Below are positions 33,264 to 43,048 of a stretch of 64,000 bases of DNA, piece by piece (within the stretch, counting starts at the first letter, position 1; each line of letters opens with the position of its first letter). The stretch is from the NCBI GenBank assembly GCA_947449765.1, contig CANFSP010000005.1, positions 1 to 64,000 of the forward strand, read 5' to 3'. Origin of the DNA: Actinomycetota bacterium. Lineage in GTDB: Bacteria; Actinomycetota; Actinomycetes; Actinomycetales; Microbacteriaceae. The position numbers and the translations under genes are program-made. The notes under the pieces are model-generated. The model searched no databases and was not told the DNA's origin. It saw only the letters and a list, made by a program, of their open reading frames with translations.

Positions 33264-34900
33264 AGGTCATCATCATCGGTGGCGTGGCTAGCGGCATGTC
33301 CGCCGCCACCCGACTCCGACGCCTCAATGAATCTGCGGAAATCACGGTCTACGAACGTGGTGAACATGTCAGTTATGCCAACTGCGGCCTCCCCTACTTC
33401 ATTGGTGACGTCATCACTAACCGCAACAACCTCCTGTTGCAGACTCCAGAAAAACTCTGGGATCGATTTCGTATCGATGTTCGAATCCGCGCCAGCGTCG
33501 TCAACATCTCTCGCGAAAAACAGAGCGTTACCATTCGAAATGAGCTCACAGGTGACACCACAGAAGATTTTTACGACTACCTCGTACTAGCTACGGGTGC
33601 ATCACCTCGACGACTCAACATAGCCGGCTCAGAACGGGCCCTGCCCATTCGCAACGTCACCGACACAGATCGCGTGAAAGCCGAAATAGCTCGCGTCAAC
33701 GCGAAGTCGGCAGCCGTTCTTGGTGGTGGTTTTGTGGGTGTGGAACTCGCAGAAAACCTCCGACACTTAGGACTCGACGTTCACGTCATTCAACGCGGGT
33801 CGAGCATCCTCAGTCAATTTGACCCGGAAATGATTGAGCCCATCCAACGCGCCCTCACGGAAAATGGCGTTCACCTGCACATGCACTCTCAGGTTGCAGA
33901 GATTAGTGAGCGAACGGTCGTGCTGGCGGACGGCACATCCCTTGATGCCGACATTGTGTTGTGCGCGACGGGTGTCGCACCCGATAATCAACTCGCGGTC
34001 GACGCTGGCTTGCGCATCGGCACTACCGGCGGACTCTGGGTCGATGACCAACAAAGAACCAGCGACCCGCACATTTTCGCCGCCGGCGATGCCGTTGAGA
34101 AAAACGGGATGCTCGTGGGCGATCAGGCCCTGATTCCACTCGCCAATCTGGCAAATCGTCATGGGCGCCTCATCGCCGATGTCATCGCAGGCGTGGATGC
34201 GCACGCGCACCCCGCCCTTGGCACGATTATTATCGGCGCCTTTGGAATGTCTGCCGCCGTGACGGGACTGAGCGAGAGGGCTGCACGGGCCGCCAATATC
34301 GCGCATCACGTCGTGCATCTGCATCCCGGCAGTCATGCGGGATATTACCCGGGGGCTACGCGGGTTGACCTCAAGATTGTGTTCGAACCCGAGACCGGCA
34401 AACTCCTGGGCGCGCAAGCTGCGGGTGAGAACGGTGCGGACAAACGGATTGACGTCCTTGCGACGGCGATTTTCGCAGGGCTCACGATCGACGACCTCAT
34501 GGATCTCGAGCTTGCGTACGCCCCCCAATTTGGCTCAGCGAAGGATGCCATCAACCAAGCGGGTTACGTGGGCAACAACGTGCTTTCGGGCGTGACCGAG
34601 ACAATTCAGTGGCATGAACTCGACTTGGCTCTCGCCGAGGGCGCCGTGTTGATCGACGTGCGTACTAACGAGGAACATGCGGCCGGCAGTATCCCCGGCG
34701 CACAGAATATTCCGGTCGATGACTTGCGTGGACGACTCGAAGAACTTGTCGGCTGTGACGTGGTGGTCACCTGCCAGGTCGGGCAGCGCGGACATATCGC
34801 CACGCAAATCCTCAAAGCCCACGGCGTTCAGGTGAGGAACCTCGACGGAGGCTATCTCACCTGGCGTGATGCCACGAGCGCACTCGCGCGAACCGCCTAA
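33260..34900 (+). CDS. CoA-disulfide/persulfide reductase fused to rhodanese
   Basis: A 546-residue flavoprotein. The N-terminal FAD domain has GGVASG and the single active-site cysteine in SYANCGLPY (Cys42), the CoADR/Npsr signature. The NADH-binding LGGGFVGVELAE and dimerisation domain follow to about 440. The C-terminal rhodanese domain starts near 455 and has active-site Cys505 in TCQVGQRG. This CoADR-Rhd architecture is known to reduce CoA persulfide and polysulfide. It is second in the cstR operon and is thus the likely persulfide-clearing enzyme. Confidence 0.93.
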   Translation: MKVIIIGGVASGMSAATRLRRLNESAEITVYERGEHVSYANCGLPYFIGDVITNRNNLLLQTPEKLWDRFRIDVRIRASVVNISREKQSVTIRNELTGDTTEDFYDYLVLATGASPRRLNIAGSERALPIRNVTDTDRVKAEIARVNAKSAAVLGGGFVGVELAENLRHLGLDVHVIQRGSSILSQFDPEMIEPIQRALTENGVHLHMHSQVAEISERTVVLADGTSLDADIVLCATGVAPDNQLAVDAGLRIGTTGGLWVDDQQRTSDPHIFAAGDAVEKNGMLVGDQALIPLANLANRHGRLIADVIAGVDAHAHPALGTIIIGAFGMSAAVTGLSERAARAANIAHHVVHLHPGSHAGYYPGATRVDLKIVFEPETGKLLGAQAAGENGADKRIDVLATAIFAGLTIDDLMDLELAYAPQFGSAKDAINQAGYVGNNVLSGVTETIQWHELDLALAEGAVLIDVRTNEEHAAGSIPGAQNIPVDDLRGRLEELVGCDVVVTCQVGQRGHIATQILKAHGVQVRNLDGGYLTWRDATSALARTA

Positions 34901-34925
34901 ATCAACACGACGAAAAGAGAAGAAC

Positions 34926-35093
34926 ATGTGTCGTCAAGTCACCTGCCGCAAGTGCGGTAAAACAACGTGGGCCGGATGCGGGCAACACGTCACGCAGGTC
35001 ATGCGTGGTGTGCCTTCTGCGCAGCGATGCCGAGGTCACGAGAGCGATGCCAAAGAGCCAGGCTTTTTTGCCCGGCTCTTTGGAAAAAAGTAG
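34926..35093 (+). CDS. Small Cys-rich protein in the persulfide operon
   Basis: A 55-residue protein beginning MCRQVTCRKCGKTTWAGC with CxxC and further Cys/His (GCGQHV), ending in a FFARLFGKK amphipathic tail. An AAGAGAAGAAC region precedes the ATG. Similar short proteins of unknown function are common in bacteria; it may be a zinc or thiol-binding protein. It lies 25 bp after the CoADR-rhodanese gene and is probably co-transcribed. Confidence 0.8.
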   Translation: MCRQVTCRKCGKTTWAGCGQHVTQVMRGVPSAQRCRGHESDAKEPGFFARLFGKK

Positions 35094-35124
35094 CGCGCCG
35101 CTGGAGCGCCTCCCCTGCGTGAAC

Positions 35125-35736
35125 TTACTCTGCAGCGGGTTTCTTAGCAGCAGGCTTCTTCGCAGCAGTGGATGAAGCGGCCGGCTTTTTGGCCGCGGCA
35201 GGCTTAGCAGCACCAGCAGGCTTGGCGGCGGCTGGCTTCTTGGCAGTCGTTGCCGAAGAGGCAGGCTTCTTCGCAGCGGGCTTCTTGGCCGCAGGCTTCT
35301 TCGCAGCACCGTCAAGCTTGCTCGCGACAGCTGATCCAGCCCGCGAAACACCGGCACTAGTAGCCGCTCCTGCTTTGTCGATACCTGCAGCGGTTGCCGA
35401 GGCAGCCTTGGCAATGCCCGATGCCGTTGCGCCTGACGAAGCCTCAACCGCATCAGAAGCCTTGTCCGCGGCGGTGCGAGCAGCGAACGTCGCTTCTGCC
35501 ATCGCGCGACCCGTGGCCTTAGCGGTCTTCTGGGCAAGTTTGTCAGCCTTCGTCACAGCCTTGCTCGCCAGAGCCTTGGCGCGGGTGGCTGCCTTTTCGG
35601 CGTTGGTCTCTGCCAGCACCTCAAGTTTCTTAGCCTTAGCTAATACTCTCTGTGTCTGGCTGGCGGTCAGACCTTTGGTGGCTTCACGAACTTGATTGAG
35701 AGCCTTCTTGAGGTCTTCCAGATTGTTGTCGGACAT
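35125..35736 (-). CDS. Ala/Lys-rich histone H1-like protein
   Basis: A 203-residue protein. Residues 1-60 form a charged helix, the middle is Ala-rich with regular KA/AG turns, and the C-terminal 65 residues are KKPAAK repeats like eukaryotic H1 tails and the C-termini of actinobacterial HupB or Lsr2-associated proteins. DNA binding or compaction is inferred from composition only. Low complexity means homology is weak evidence. Confidence 0.75.
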   Translation of the reverse strand: MSDNNLEDLKKALNQVREATKGLTASQTQRVLAKAKKLEVLAETNAEKAATRAKALASKAVTKADKLAQKTAKATGRAMAEATFAARTAADKASDAVEASSGATASGIAKAASATAAGIDKAGAATSAGVSRAGSAVASKLDGAAKKPAAKKPAAKKPASSATTAKKPAAAKPAGAAKPAAAKKPAASSTAAKKPAAKKPAAE

Positions 35737-35865
35737 GCGACTTTTCCCCTTTAGATTGATGTCGAGTTGTTTTTATTTTCCGTGTGAAAATCTCACTCTC
35801 TATTGTGCCAGACGCCGTGCGCCCGACGCCTAACCGTCGATAAGGGGTTTTGCTTGACTAGGGGA

Positions 35866-37071
35866 ATGACGACAGGCACTTCAGCACCGCTTCTGCGCGG
35901 GCGGCTCCTCACCTTTCTCGGAATAGCCCTCGCCGCCCTCGGCTTGAGAAGTGCAGCGACCGCGGTGTCACCGATACTCCGTTCGATCGAAGTTGACATC
36001 CCCTTTCACTCGGTCGACATCGGATTACTGGGCATGTTGGCACCGCTGACCTTCGCTGTTTTCGGCGCTCTTGCACCGCTACTCTCCCGCCGAATCGGCT
36101 TGGAATGGTCCATGGTGCTCTCGCTGGCGATTCTCGGAGGCGGTGAGCTTGCCCGATCGGCAATGCACGACACGAGCGGATTTCTCGCCTGGAGTTTTGT
36201 GTCAATGGCAGGCACTGGAGCAGTCAACGTTTACTTACCCCCGATGGTCAAGAAGTATTTTCCCGACCGCATCGCGACAATGTCCACCATCTATCTGTTC
36301 CTCGCCGTTCTCGGAAGCGTCATCCCGGCTTATCTTGCCGCCCCGCTCGTGAGCGCTTCTGACTGGCGAGTATCGGTATCCGCTTGGGGCTACCTCGCGA
36401 TTGTCGCGATTATCCCGTGGATTGGCGTGCTGATGCGATCCCGGCAATCCACGGCGGCCCCCACACCGCCGACATCCGATCGGCACATCACAGCTCGCGT
36501 GTGGCGTTCTCCCGCTGCGTGGGGCATCTCGGTAGCGTTCGGGATCGCCGCCTTCAACTGCTACATCATGTGGGGGTGGCTGCCCATACTCTTGCAGGAA
36601 CGCGCCGGTATGGATGAAGCTACATCCGGACTGATGCTCGCCATTTACTCGGCTATCGCTCTCCCCAACAGCATCATCGCGCCGATGATCATTGCGCGGG
36701 TCAAATCCATGACCTGGGTCATTCTCTATGGCATGGCGGTTTTGATAATCGGCACCCTCGGCCTGTGGCTCGCTCCCGCAACACTTACCTGGCTGTGGGT
36801 CGTCTTCAGTGGCTTTGGTGTCATCTTCTTCACCGTCGGTCTCGTCCTGATCAACCTGCGCACGAGCAGCCCCTCAGGTGCTGTTGCGTTGAGTGGCATG
36901 GTGCAGGGCATTGGTTACCTGATTGGGGCAGTTGGCCCACTTCTGGTCGGCCTCATCCATGCCGTTAACCCTGATGGCGCGGGGATTTTCACGGTCATTC
37001 TTGGCTCAGCGCTGGTCGGAATATTTCCGCTTTTTGTTCTCCGCAGAAGGGTTTTTGTCGACGCCGCGTAA
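35866..37071 (+). CDS. MFS transporter (CynX/NimT-like)
   Basis: A 401-residue permease with 12 hydrophobic segments. The first helix region (LGLRSAATAVSPILRSIEVDI) resembles CynX/NimT proteins that move small organic anions. The ATG at 35866 is preferred because it starts with a short cytosolic tail, and upstream candidates would extend into the promoter region. Direction and substrate are unknown. Confidence 0.85.
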   Translation: MTTGTSAPLLRGRLLTFLGIALAALGLRSAATAVSPILRSIEVDIPFHSVDIGLLGMLAPLTFAVFGALAPLLSRRIGLEWSMVLSLAILGGGELARSAMHDTSGFLAWSFVSMAGTGAVNVYLPPMVKKYFPDRIATMSTIYLFLAVLGSVIPAYLAAPLVSASDWRVSVSAWGYLAIVAIIPWIGVLMRSRQSTAAPTPPTSDRHITARVWRSPAAWGISVAFGIAAFNCYIMWGWLPILLQERAGMDEATSGLMLAIYSAIALPNSIIAPMIIARVKSMTWVILYGMAVLIIGTLGLWLAPATLTWLWVVFSGFGVIFFTVGLVLINLRTSSPSGAVALSGMVQGIGYLIGAVGPLLVGLIHAVNPDGAGIFTVILGSALVGIFPLFVLRRRVFVDAA

Positions 37072-37113
37072 GCCCTAAAGTATAGATACGCAAACGGTGC
37101 AAAGGGGCAATCG

Positions 37114-39054
37114 ATGAGCGTTGAGACGGCGCAAAGCAAGGCGCGCGCAATGTTGGTGGCGGGTCTCGACACCTCCGTGCGCGAGGACCTCGAGTTGATC
37201 GACCGCTTCGATCGGTACGGTCATGACCTGTTCGAGGCGCTTTTTGAGGTCTACGACCTGAGTGCTATTGGCTCGCAGCTGATGACTATTCTGATCGAGG
37301 CGCATCGAGCACGCCCGGCTGAATTACATCAGCGCGATCGCCAGCGAATTCTTGAGCCCGATTGGTTTCAGAAACCGAGCACCATCGGCTACGTGTGCTA
37401 CGCCGACCTCTTCGCCAAGAACATGTCGGGCATCGGCAAACAGGTGGCCTATCTCGAGCAGCTCGGAGTGACCTACCTGCACCTCATGCCCGTGCTGAAA
37501 CCGCGCCCCGGCGCAAACGATGGTGGCTATGCCGTCATGGACTATCGCGCTCTGCGGGATGACCTTGGCTCGATGGATGACCTCGCCGCACTCGCCACAA
37601 AACTGCACACCTCGGGCATTTCACTGACCTTGGACCTGGTGCTGAACCATGTCGCTCGCGAGCACGAGTGGGCAGAGCGGGCACGCTCCGGGGAAAAAAA
37701 ATACCGAGACTACTTTTTTGTCTATCCGGATCGACAGGTCCCGGACCAGTTTGAGCAAACCCTCCCCGAGGTGTTTCCTGACTTTGCGCCGGGAAATTTC
37801 ACCTGGGACGACGAGCTCTCGGGGTGGGTGTGGACGACCTTTAATGACTACCAATGGGACGTCAACTGGGCGAATCCGAACGTCTTTTGCGAATACGCCG
37901 ACATTATTGCCAACTTGGCCAACCACGGAGTTGACTGTCTGCGCTTGGACGCGATTGCTTTCATCTGGAAGCGCCTGGGAACCACGTGCCAAGGCGAGGC
38001 CGAGGTGCACGCCATCACGCAAGCCCTGCGGCAGTTCACGCGCATCCTCGCTCCTTCTGTCATCTTCAAGGCGGAAGCCATCGTCGGCCCAGCTCAAGTG
38101 GGTGCGTACTTCGGTGAGGGTAAGCGTGCCGGAAAAGTCAGCGACGTCGCGTACCACAACAGCCTCATGGTGCAGATCTGGGCGGCGATAGCGGCAAAGG
38201 ATGCGCAGCTCCTGCAACACAGCCTCTCGCGCTTCACGGCACTTCCCAACACCACCGCGTGGGGAGTGTATTTGCGTTGTCATGACGACATTGGTTGGGC
38301 GATCGATGACGCGGATGCTCACGCCGTAGGCCTCAACGGACACATGCACCGCATGTTCCTCGCCGACTACTTCACCGGGCTATTTCCGGGATCTGACGCT
38401 CGCGGTGTTGATTTTCAGCTCGATCCAGCCAGCGGCGAGCGGAGAACCAGCGGAACAAGTGCCGCCCTCTCCGGTATTCAGGCTGCGCTCGCCAGCAAGA
38501 ATGCGGCGCACGTCAATACGGCTATCGCGAGATACCTCTGTGCCTACGCCATGGTCTTCGGCTTTGGTGGAATCCCCTTGCTGTACATGGGTGACGAAAT
38601 TGGTTTGCTGAACGACAGCACGTATCTCAAAGACCCGACGAAGGCAGATGACTCGCGTTGGGCCAACCGACCTCCGATGAAGTGGGCGGCCGCCAAACGC
38701 GCAATGGAGCCTCTTGAAGCTGGAGCTTCGCTCGCCGTATCGACCGCACACCGAATCCGTGCGGGCATCACGCGGCTGATTGAGACTCGAGTCAGCCTTC
38801 CCGCGCTTCACGCCGGAGTTGCCACACGCGTCTGGGCTGGGCACGGGCAGGGTGTCGTCGTTTTTGACCGTCCGCATCCGGCGGGCCATATGGTGCAGAT
38901 CTACAACGTGGCAGATCAGAGTCGCTGGGTCTCCACCGATGAGCTCGGTGGCCTCACCGGCTGGGTTCGAGATCACGTGAGCGGGCACGAGTTCGACCTC
39001 GGCGAGGGTCTCCCCGTCGCTCCGTACGAGTGCCGCTGGTTGACGCCTGCCTAA
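37114..39054 (+). CDS. Amylosucrase-like GH13 enzyme
   Basis: A 646-residue alpha-amylase-superfamily enzyme. It has the N-terminal helical domain of amylosucrases, then the TIM barrel with RPGANDGGYAVMDYR (B-domain entry), the nucleophile Asp in LRLDAIAF, the acid/base Glu in KAEAIVG and the third acid in CHDDIGW. Length and order fit amylosucrase, which polymerises glucose from sucrose. Sucrose hydrolase is possible. No sucrose transporter is adjacent. Confidence 0.9.
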   Translation: MSVETAQSKARAMLVAGLDTSVREDLELIDRFDRYGHDLFEALFEVYDLSAIGSQLMTILIEAHRARPAELHQRDRQRILEPDWFQKPSTIGYVCYADLFAKNMSGIGKQVAYLEQLGVTYLHLMPVLKPRPGANDGGYAVMDYRALRDDLGSMDDLAALATKLHTSGISLTLDLVLNHVAREHEWAERARSGEKKYRDYFFVYPDRQVPDQFEQTLPEVFPDFAPGNFTWDDELSGWVWTTFNDYQWDVNWANPNVFCEYADIIANLANHGVDCLRLDAIAFIWKRLGTTCQGEAEVHAITQALRQFTRILAPSVIFKAEAIVGPAQVGAYFGEGKRAGKVSDVAYHNSLMVQIWAAIAAKDAQLLQHSLSRFTALPNTTAWGVYLRCHDDIGWAIDDADAHAVGLNGHMHRMFLADYFTGLFPGSDARGVDFQLDPASGERRTSGTSAALSGIQAALASKNAAHVNTAIARYLCAYAMVFGFGGIPLLYMGDEIGLLNDSTYLKDPTKADDSRWANRPPMKWAAAKRAMEPLEAGASLAVSTAHRIRAGITRLIETRVSLPALHAGVATRVWAGHGQGVVVFDRPHPAGHMVQIYNVADQSRWVSTDELGGLTGWVRDHVSGHEFDLGEGLPVAPYECRWLTPA

Positions 39055-39106
39055 CCGGTCTGCGCGTTTCGGCAAGACTTGCACAGCGCATATGTTGACT
39101 CCGGCG

Positions 39107-40207
39107 TCAGTGTGCGGGGACGTCGACACGACGCCCTGAGCGATGAGATTCGAACGCCGCGTCGATGACGAGTTGCGCGCGGTGACCATCCGTGAAGTCT
39201 GGTGAGCCGTGTTCGCCACGGCGAACGTTCCGCGCGAACTGCCTCACCCCAAGAGGCTGCTCGGCAAGGTGTCCCCACAAGTCTCCCGGTGCCGCACCCG
39301 TCGTTAGGCGTTCAGGAACCTCAAGCTCCTCTCGTGGTTGCCCGAATTGTGACCGATAAACGCGCGTTCCCTGAGTCGGACCCTCAGCAACCAATTCATA
39401 TTCGATGGTTCCAGCGGTACCCGTCAGCGATGCAGAAAAGACGAGGAATCGGTCGCCAAGTTCCGTGACGAGGCTTGATGAGATGACCCCATGCGAACCA
39501 TCGTCAAAACCCACAAGGAGCAAAGATGAGTCATTGGTGGGCTTAACGGGTTTTCCGTCGCGGGCAATCCGCGCGTAGTTATTCGTGAGCGAAGCCTGGA
39601 CTGTGGTGATGGGAGACAGCATCCACTGGGCAAAGTCGATGAGGTGCACACCGAGGTCTCCGAGCGAACCGGTACCATGCTCGGCGTCCAGACGCCAGTG
39701 GTACTCCTCGCTTCGCGCATAACCCATGAGAAAGTGAAACTCAGACTGGATGGGCGTACCGATGACACCACCGGCCACCAGCTCATGCACGAAGCGTGCA
39801 GCAGGCTGATGGCGCCAGGTAAACATCACCTCATTGATCACGCCTCCGTCGGTGACGGCATCCAACATCGTGCGAGAATCCGCGGCATTCATCGCGAGCG
39901 GCTTTTCACACATCACCGCGAGTCCGGCGCTCACCGCGGCGCGAGTCATTTCCAAGTGAAGTTCGTCGGGCGCGGCGATAATGACGGCATCGATTTGGCG
40001 TGAGGCAATCATCTCGCGCCAGTCAGGAAAGACGTGGGGTACGCCAAATTTCTCGGACAAGCTCGCCAACCGCTCGGTATTCCTCCCGGCAAGAGCAACA
40101 ATCGCACCGTCCGCACAATCGCGCAGCATCCCAAGATAAATGAACTCGGACCACTCGCTGGTTCCGATAAGTCCTAACCGCACTGGCGGTGAGCTCTCTG
40201 GCGCCAT
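39107..40207 (-). CDS. Gfo/Idh/MocA-family oxidoreductase
   Basis: A 366-residue NAD(P)-dependent sugar oxidoreductase. Rossmann start RLGLIGTSEWSEF, then AAPDELHLEM and the catalytic lysine in CEKPLAMN. The C-terminal alpha/beta domain includes DLGVHLIDFAQWM. The ATG at 40207 excludes an extension that would overlap the divergent hexapeptide-repeat gene. The substrate is unknown. Confidence 0.92.
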   Translation of the reverse strand: MAPESSPPVRLGLIGTSEWSEFIYLGMLRDCADGAIVALAGRNTERLASLSEKFGVPHVFPDWREMIASRQIDAVIIAAPDELHLEMTRAAVSAGLAVMCEKPLAMNAADSRTMLDAVTDGGVINEVMFTWRHQPAARFVHELVAGGVIGTPIQSEFHFLMGYARSEEYHWRLDAEHGTGSLGDLGVHLIDFAQWMLSPITTVQASLTNNYARIARDGKPVKPTNDSSLLLVGFDDGSHGVISSSLVTELGDRFLVFSASLTGTAGTIEYELVAEGPTQGTRVYRSQFGQPREELEVPERLTTGAAPGDLWGHLAEQPLGVRQFARNVRRGEHGSPDFTDGHRAQLVIDAAFESHRSGRRVDVPAH

Positions 40208-40241
40208 GGTTCTCAGCCTAAGTGAGCAATACGCTGGTGTC

Positions 40242-40757
40242 ATGACCTATTCACTCATCACAGTCCCCGGCTGGGGCACGCCTTCCGTGGACCCTTCTGG
40301 CTATATTGCTGACGGAGCACGGCTCGTCGGGCAAGTCACTCTCGCTGCAGAGGTGGGTATCTGGTTCAACGCAGTATTGCGCGCGGACATGGCGAGCATT
40401 TCGATTGGGGCGGGTTCAAACATTCAAGACAACGTCAGCTGTCACGTCGACACCGATCACCCACTCACTGTTGGCGCGGGCGTCTCGGTGGGGCACAACG
40501 CCGTGATCCATGGATGCACCATCGAGGATGACTGCCTGATTGGCATGTCGGCCACCGTGATGAATGGCGCGGTCATCGGACGTGGCTCGCTGGTTGCAGC
40601 CGGCGCGCTCGTCACCGAGGGAACCATCGTGCCGCCGGGATCACTCGTGGCGGGCGTCCCCGCCAAAGTTCGTCGCGCGCTTACCCCGGAGGAGATTCAG
40701 GGCGTCATCAACAACGCTGCCCACTATCGCGAACGAATCGGAATTTATCGCTTCTAA
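40242..40757 (+). CDS. Gamma-carbonic-anhydrase-like hexapeptide protein
   Basis: A 171-residue left-handed beta-helix protein. Hexapeptide repeats run from residue 20 to 135. The three zinc histidines are in [16 protein letters not shown], and the pattern matches YrdA/PaaY-type proteins. Its start lies 34 bp from the divergent oxidoreductase start; its end overlaps folD by 4 bp. Carbonic anhydrase activity is uncertain for this subgroup. Confidence 0.9.
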   Translation: MTYSLITVPGWGTPSVDPSGYIADGARLVGQVTLAAEVGIWFNAVLRADMASISIGAGSNIQDNVSCHVDTDHPLTVGAGVSVGHNAVIHGCTIEDDCLIGMSATVMNGAVIGRGSLVAAGALVTEGTIVPPGSLVAGVPAKVRRALTPEEIQGVINNAAHYRERIGIYRF

Positions 40758-41632
40758 CGAGCTAGCTCGGCGGAGCGCACCACATTAGCCAGGAGCATTG
40801 CCCGTGTCATCGGCCCGACTCCACCCGGGTTTGGTGAGAAGAAGCCAGCTACCTCCGCGACCAGCGGGTCGACATCCCCGGTGAGTCGCGCCTTGCCCGT
40901 GGTCGAGTCATCCACACGCGTGATTCCCACGTCGAGCACGGCAGCACCCGGCGTGATCCAATCCGGTTTAACGAAGTGCGGGACACCCACCGCCGCCACG
41001 ACGATGTCGGCACGACGAACTTCGGCCGCAACATCCGGCGTGCGTGAGTGCGTCAGAGTCACCGTCGCATCCACCCCCTTGCGGGTGAGAAGGAGACCCA
41101 AGGGACGACCGACGGTCAAGCCGCGACCGATGATGGTGACATGCTTGCCTGCGATGGGTACGTCGTAACGCTCGAGAAGTTCCACGATTCCCGCGGGAGT
41201 GCAGGGCAGTGGTGACGACATCGGACCATCGATGTTCATCACCAGTCGGCCGAGATTCATCGGGTGCAAGCCGTCAGCATCTTTTTCGGGGTCAATGAGT
41301 TCGAGCATGGCGCGCTCATCGAGCCCTCGCGGCAGTGGCAATTGCACAATGTAACCAGTGACCTCGGCTGCATCATTGAGGTCTCGAATCGCGGCACGAA
41401 CGTCAGCATCGCTCGCCGAAGCGGGCAAATCAATCCGAATCGAGTGGATGCCAACTTCAGCACAATCGCGGTGCTTGCCGCCAACGTACGATTTCGAGCC
41501 CGGATCGTCCCCGACCAGCAGAGTGCCCAGACCCGGCACGACACCTCGCGCGCGAAGCGCGTCGATTCGCGTTGCCAACTCACCCTTGACTGCCGCCGCG
41601 GTGGCGATCCCGTCGAGAGTGGTTGCTACCAC
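40754..41632 (-). CDS. folD: Methylenetetrahydrofolate dehydrogenase/cyclohydrolase
   Basis: A 292-residue bifunctional one-carbon enzyme. [18 protein letters not shown] contains the catalytic lysine loop (KxxxC), [11 protein letters not shown] the folate site, and [18 protein letters not shown] the NADP site. It is downstream of glyA with a 7-bp overlap (41626-41632), so both are under the ZTP riboswitch. It interconverts methylene- and formyl-THF for purine synthesis. Confidence 0.97.
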   Translation of the reverse strand: MVATTLDGIATAAAVKGELATRIDALRARGVVPGLGTLLVGDDPGSKSYVGGKHRDCAEVGIHSIRIDLPASASDADVRAAIRDLNDAAEVTGYIVQLPLPRGLDERAMLELIDPEKDADGLHPMNLGRLVMNIDGPMSSPLPCTPAGIVELLERYDVPIAGKHVTIIGRGLTVGRPLGLLLTRKGVDATVTLTHSRTPDVAAEVRRADIVVAAVGVPHFVKPDWITPGAAVLDVGITRVDDSTTGKARLTGDVDPLVAEVAGFFSPNPGGVGPMTRAMLLANVVRSAELAR

Positions 41633-42900
41633 TGTTCGAGACCGGGGTAGAGCGGGTAGGCGTCGGTGAGCGCTTTCACACGCAACTTGAGAGCTGCGAG
41701 ATCCGCGCCAGGTTTGAGCGCCTCGGCGATCACGTCGGCAACCTCGGTGAACTCAGCGTCGCCAAAGCCGCGGGAGGCCAGTGCGGGTGTTCCGATACGC
41801 AGACCCGAGGTGACCATCGGTGGGCGGGGGTCGTTGGGAACGGCATTACGGTTGACCGTGATGTTGACATCGTGGAGAGCATCCTCGGCCTGCTTGCCGT
41901 CGAGTGGCGAGTTACGCAGGTCAACGAGAACCAGGTGCACCTCGGTGCCACCGGTGAGCACATCGACACCGGCAGCCGTCATGTCGGGGGCGGTGAGACG
42001 CTGCGCGAGGATGGCGGCACCGCGAAGCGTGCGCTCCTGGCGCTCCTTGAATTCGGGGGTGGCGGCAATCAAGAAGGCCGTCGCTTTGGCAGCGATGACG
42101 TGCATGAGCGGACCACCCTGCTGCCCGGGGAAGACCGCAGAGTTCAACTTTTTGCCGAGCTCTTCGTCACGACTCAGGATGAGGCCCGAACGAGGACCAG
42201 CGAGCGTCTTGTGCACCGTGGTCGAGACGACGTCCGCGAAGGGCACCGGGTTCGGGTGGAGACCGGCCGCGACGAGACCGGCGAAGTGCGCCATGTCTAC
42301 CCACAACTTCGCACCAACCTCGTCAGCAATGGCGCGGAACTCGGCGAAATCGAGGTGGCGTGGGTACGCTGACCAGCCGGCGATGAGAACGGCTGGTTTG
42401 TGCTCGTGGGCGAGTCGGCGAACCTCATCCATGTTCACTCGGAACGTCTCTGGATCAACCCCATAGGCGACAGGGTTGTAGACCTTGCCCGAAAAGTTGA
42501 GCTTCATGCCGTGAGTGAGGTGACCGCCGTGTGCGAGTTCGAGACCAAGGATGGTGTCACCCGGCTTTGCGATGGCGTGCAGCACAGCAGCATTGGCGGT
42601 CGCACCTGAGTGCGGCTGAACATTTGCGTAGGCCGCACCGAAAAGCTTTTTGGCACGCTCGATGGCGAGGCTCTCCGCAACGTCGACCGCTTCGCAACCA
42701 CCGTAGTAACGCTTTCCGGGATACCCCTCGGCGTACTTGTTGGTGAGCACCGAACCCTGGGACTCGAGAACGGCCCGGGGAACGAAGTTTTCGCTGGCAA
42801 TCATCTCGAGAAAACCGCGCTGGCGATCGAGTTCAGCCTGAAGCACAGCAGCAATCTCGGGATCAACCTGTTGCAACGGCTCGTTAAACGTGTCTGACAT
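41626..42900 (-). CDS. glyA: Serine hydroxymethyltransferase
   Basis: A 424-residue PLP enzyme. It has [39 protein letters not shown] and the PLP lysine in [13 protein letters not shown], all intact. It transfers serine's hydroxymethyl to THF. A ZTP riboswitch lies directly upstream, matching the demand for formyl-folate when ZTP builds up, and folD follows with overlap. Confidence 0.98.
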   Translation of the reverse strand: MSDTFNEPLQQVDPEIAAVLQAELDRQRGFLEMIASENFVPRAVLESQGSVLTNKYAEGYPGKRYYGGCEAVDVAESLAIERAKKLFGAAYANVQPHSGATANAAVLHAIAKPGDTILGLELAHGGHLTHGMKLNFSGKVYNPVAYGVDPETFRVNMDEVRRLAHEHKPAVLIAGWSAYPRHLDFAEFRAIADEVGAKLWVDMAHFAGLVAAGLHPNPVPFADVVSTTVHKTLAGPRSGLILSRDEELGKKLNSAVFPGQQGGPLMHVIAAKATAFLIAATPEFKERQERTLRGAAILAQRLTAPDMTAAGVDVLTGGTEVHLVLVDLRNSPLDGKQAEDALHDVNITVNRNAVPNDPRPPMVTSGLRIGTPALASRGFGDAEFTEVADVIAEALKPGADLAALKLRVKALTDAYPLYPGLEQW

Positions 42901-42936
42901 TGGGGGCTCCTGATGTTAAGAATCGGATGCCTACTG

Positions 42937-43010
42937 GCCCAGGCGTACGGCCAGATCCGCGAGTAGAGTCGCTCCCCGATGGAAACCCATCCAAACGCCA
43001 GTTGCGACCG
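42937..43010 (-). promoter_or_regulatory. ZTP (pfl) riboswitch upstream of glyA
   Basis: On the minus strand the RNA carries all conserved pfl blocks: GGUCGCAACUGGCG at the 5' end (43010), the GGAUGGGUUUCCAUC hairpin, GGGGAGCGAC, and CGCCUGGGC at the 3' end (42937). These match the ZTP aptamer consensus. It ends 36 bases before the glyA start, with an AGGAGCC Shine-Dalgarno after it. ZTP/ZMP accumulates on 10-formyl-THF shortage and switches on one-carbon genes. No clear terminator stem was seen, so translational control is likely. Confidence 0.93.
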
Positions 43011-43048
43011 TGTAAGTCTACCAATGAGCGAACCAATACCCTTGAAGT

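Noticed and set aside
37621-38349. 242-residue minus-strand ORF inside the amylosucrase gene
   Set aside because: No motif, and the sense strand carries the catalytic residues of GH13.
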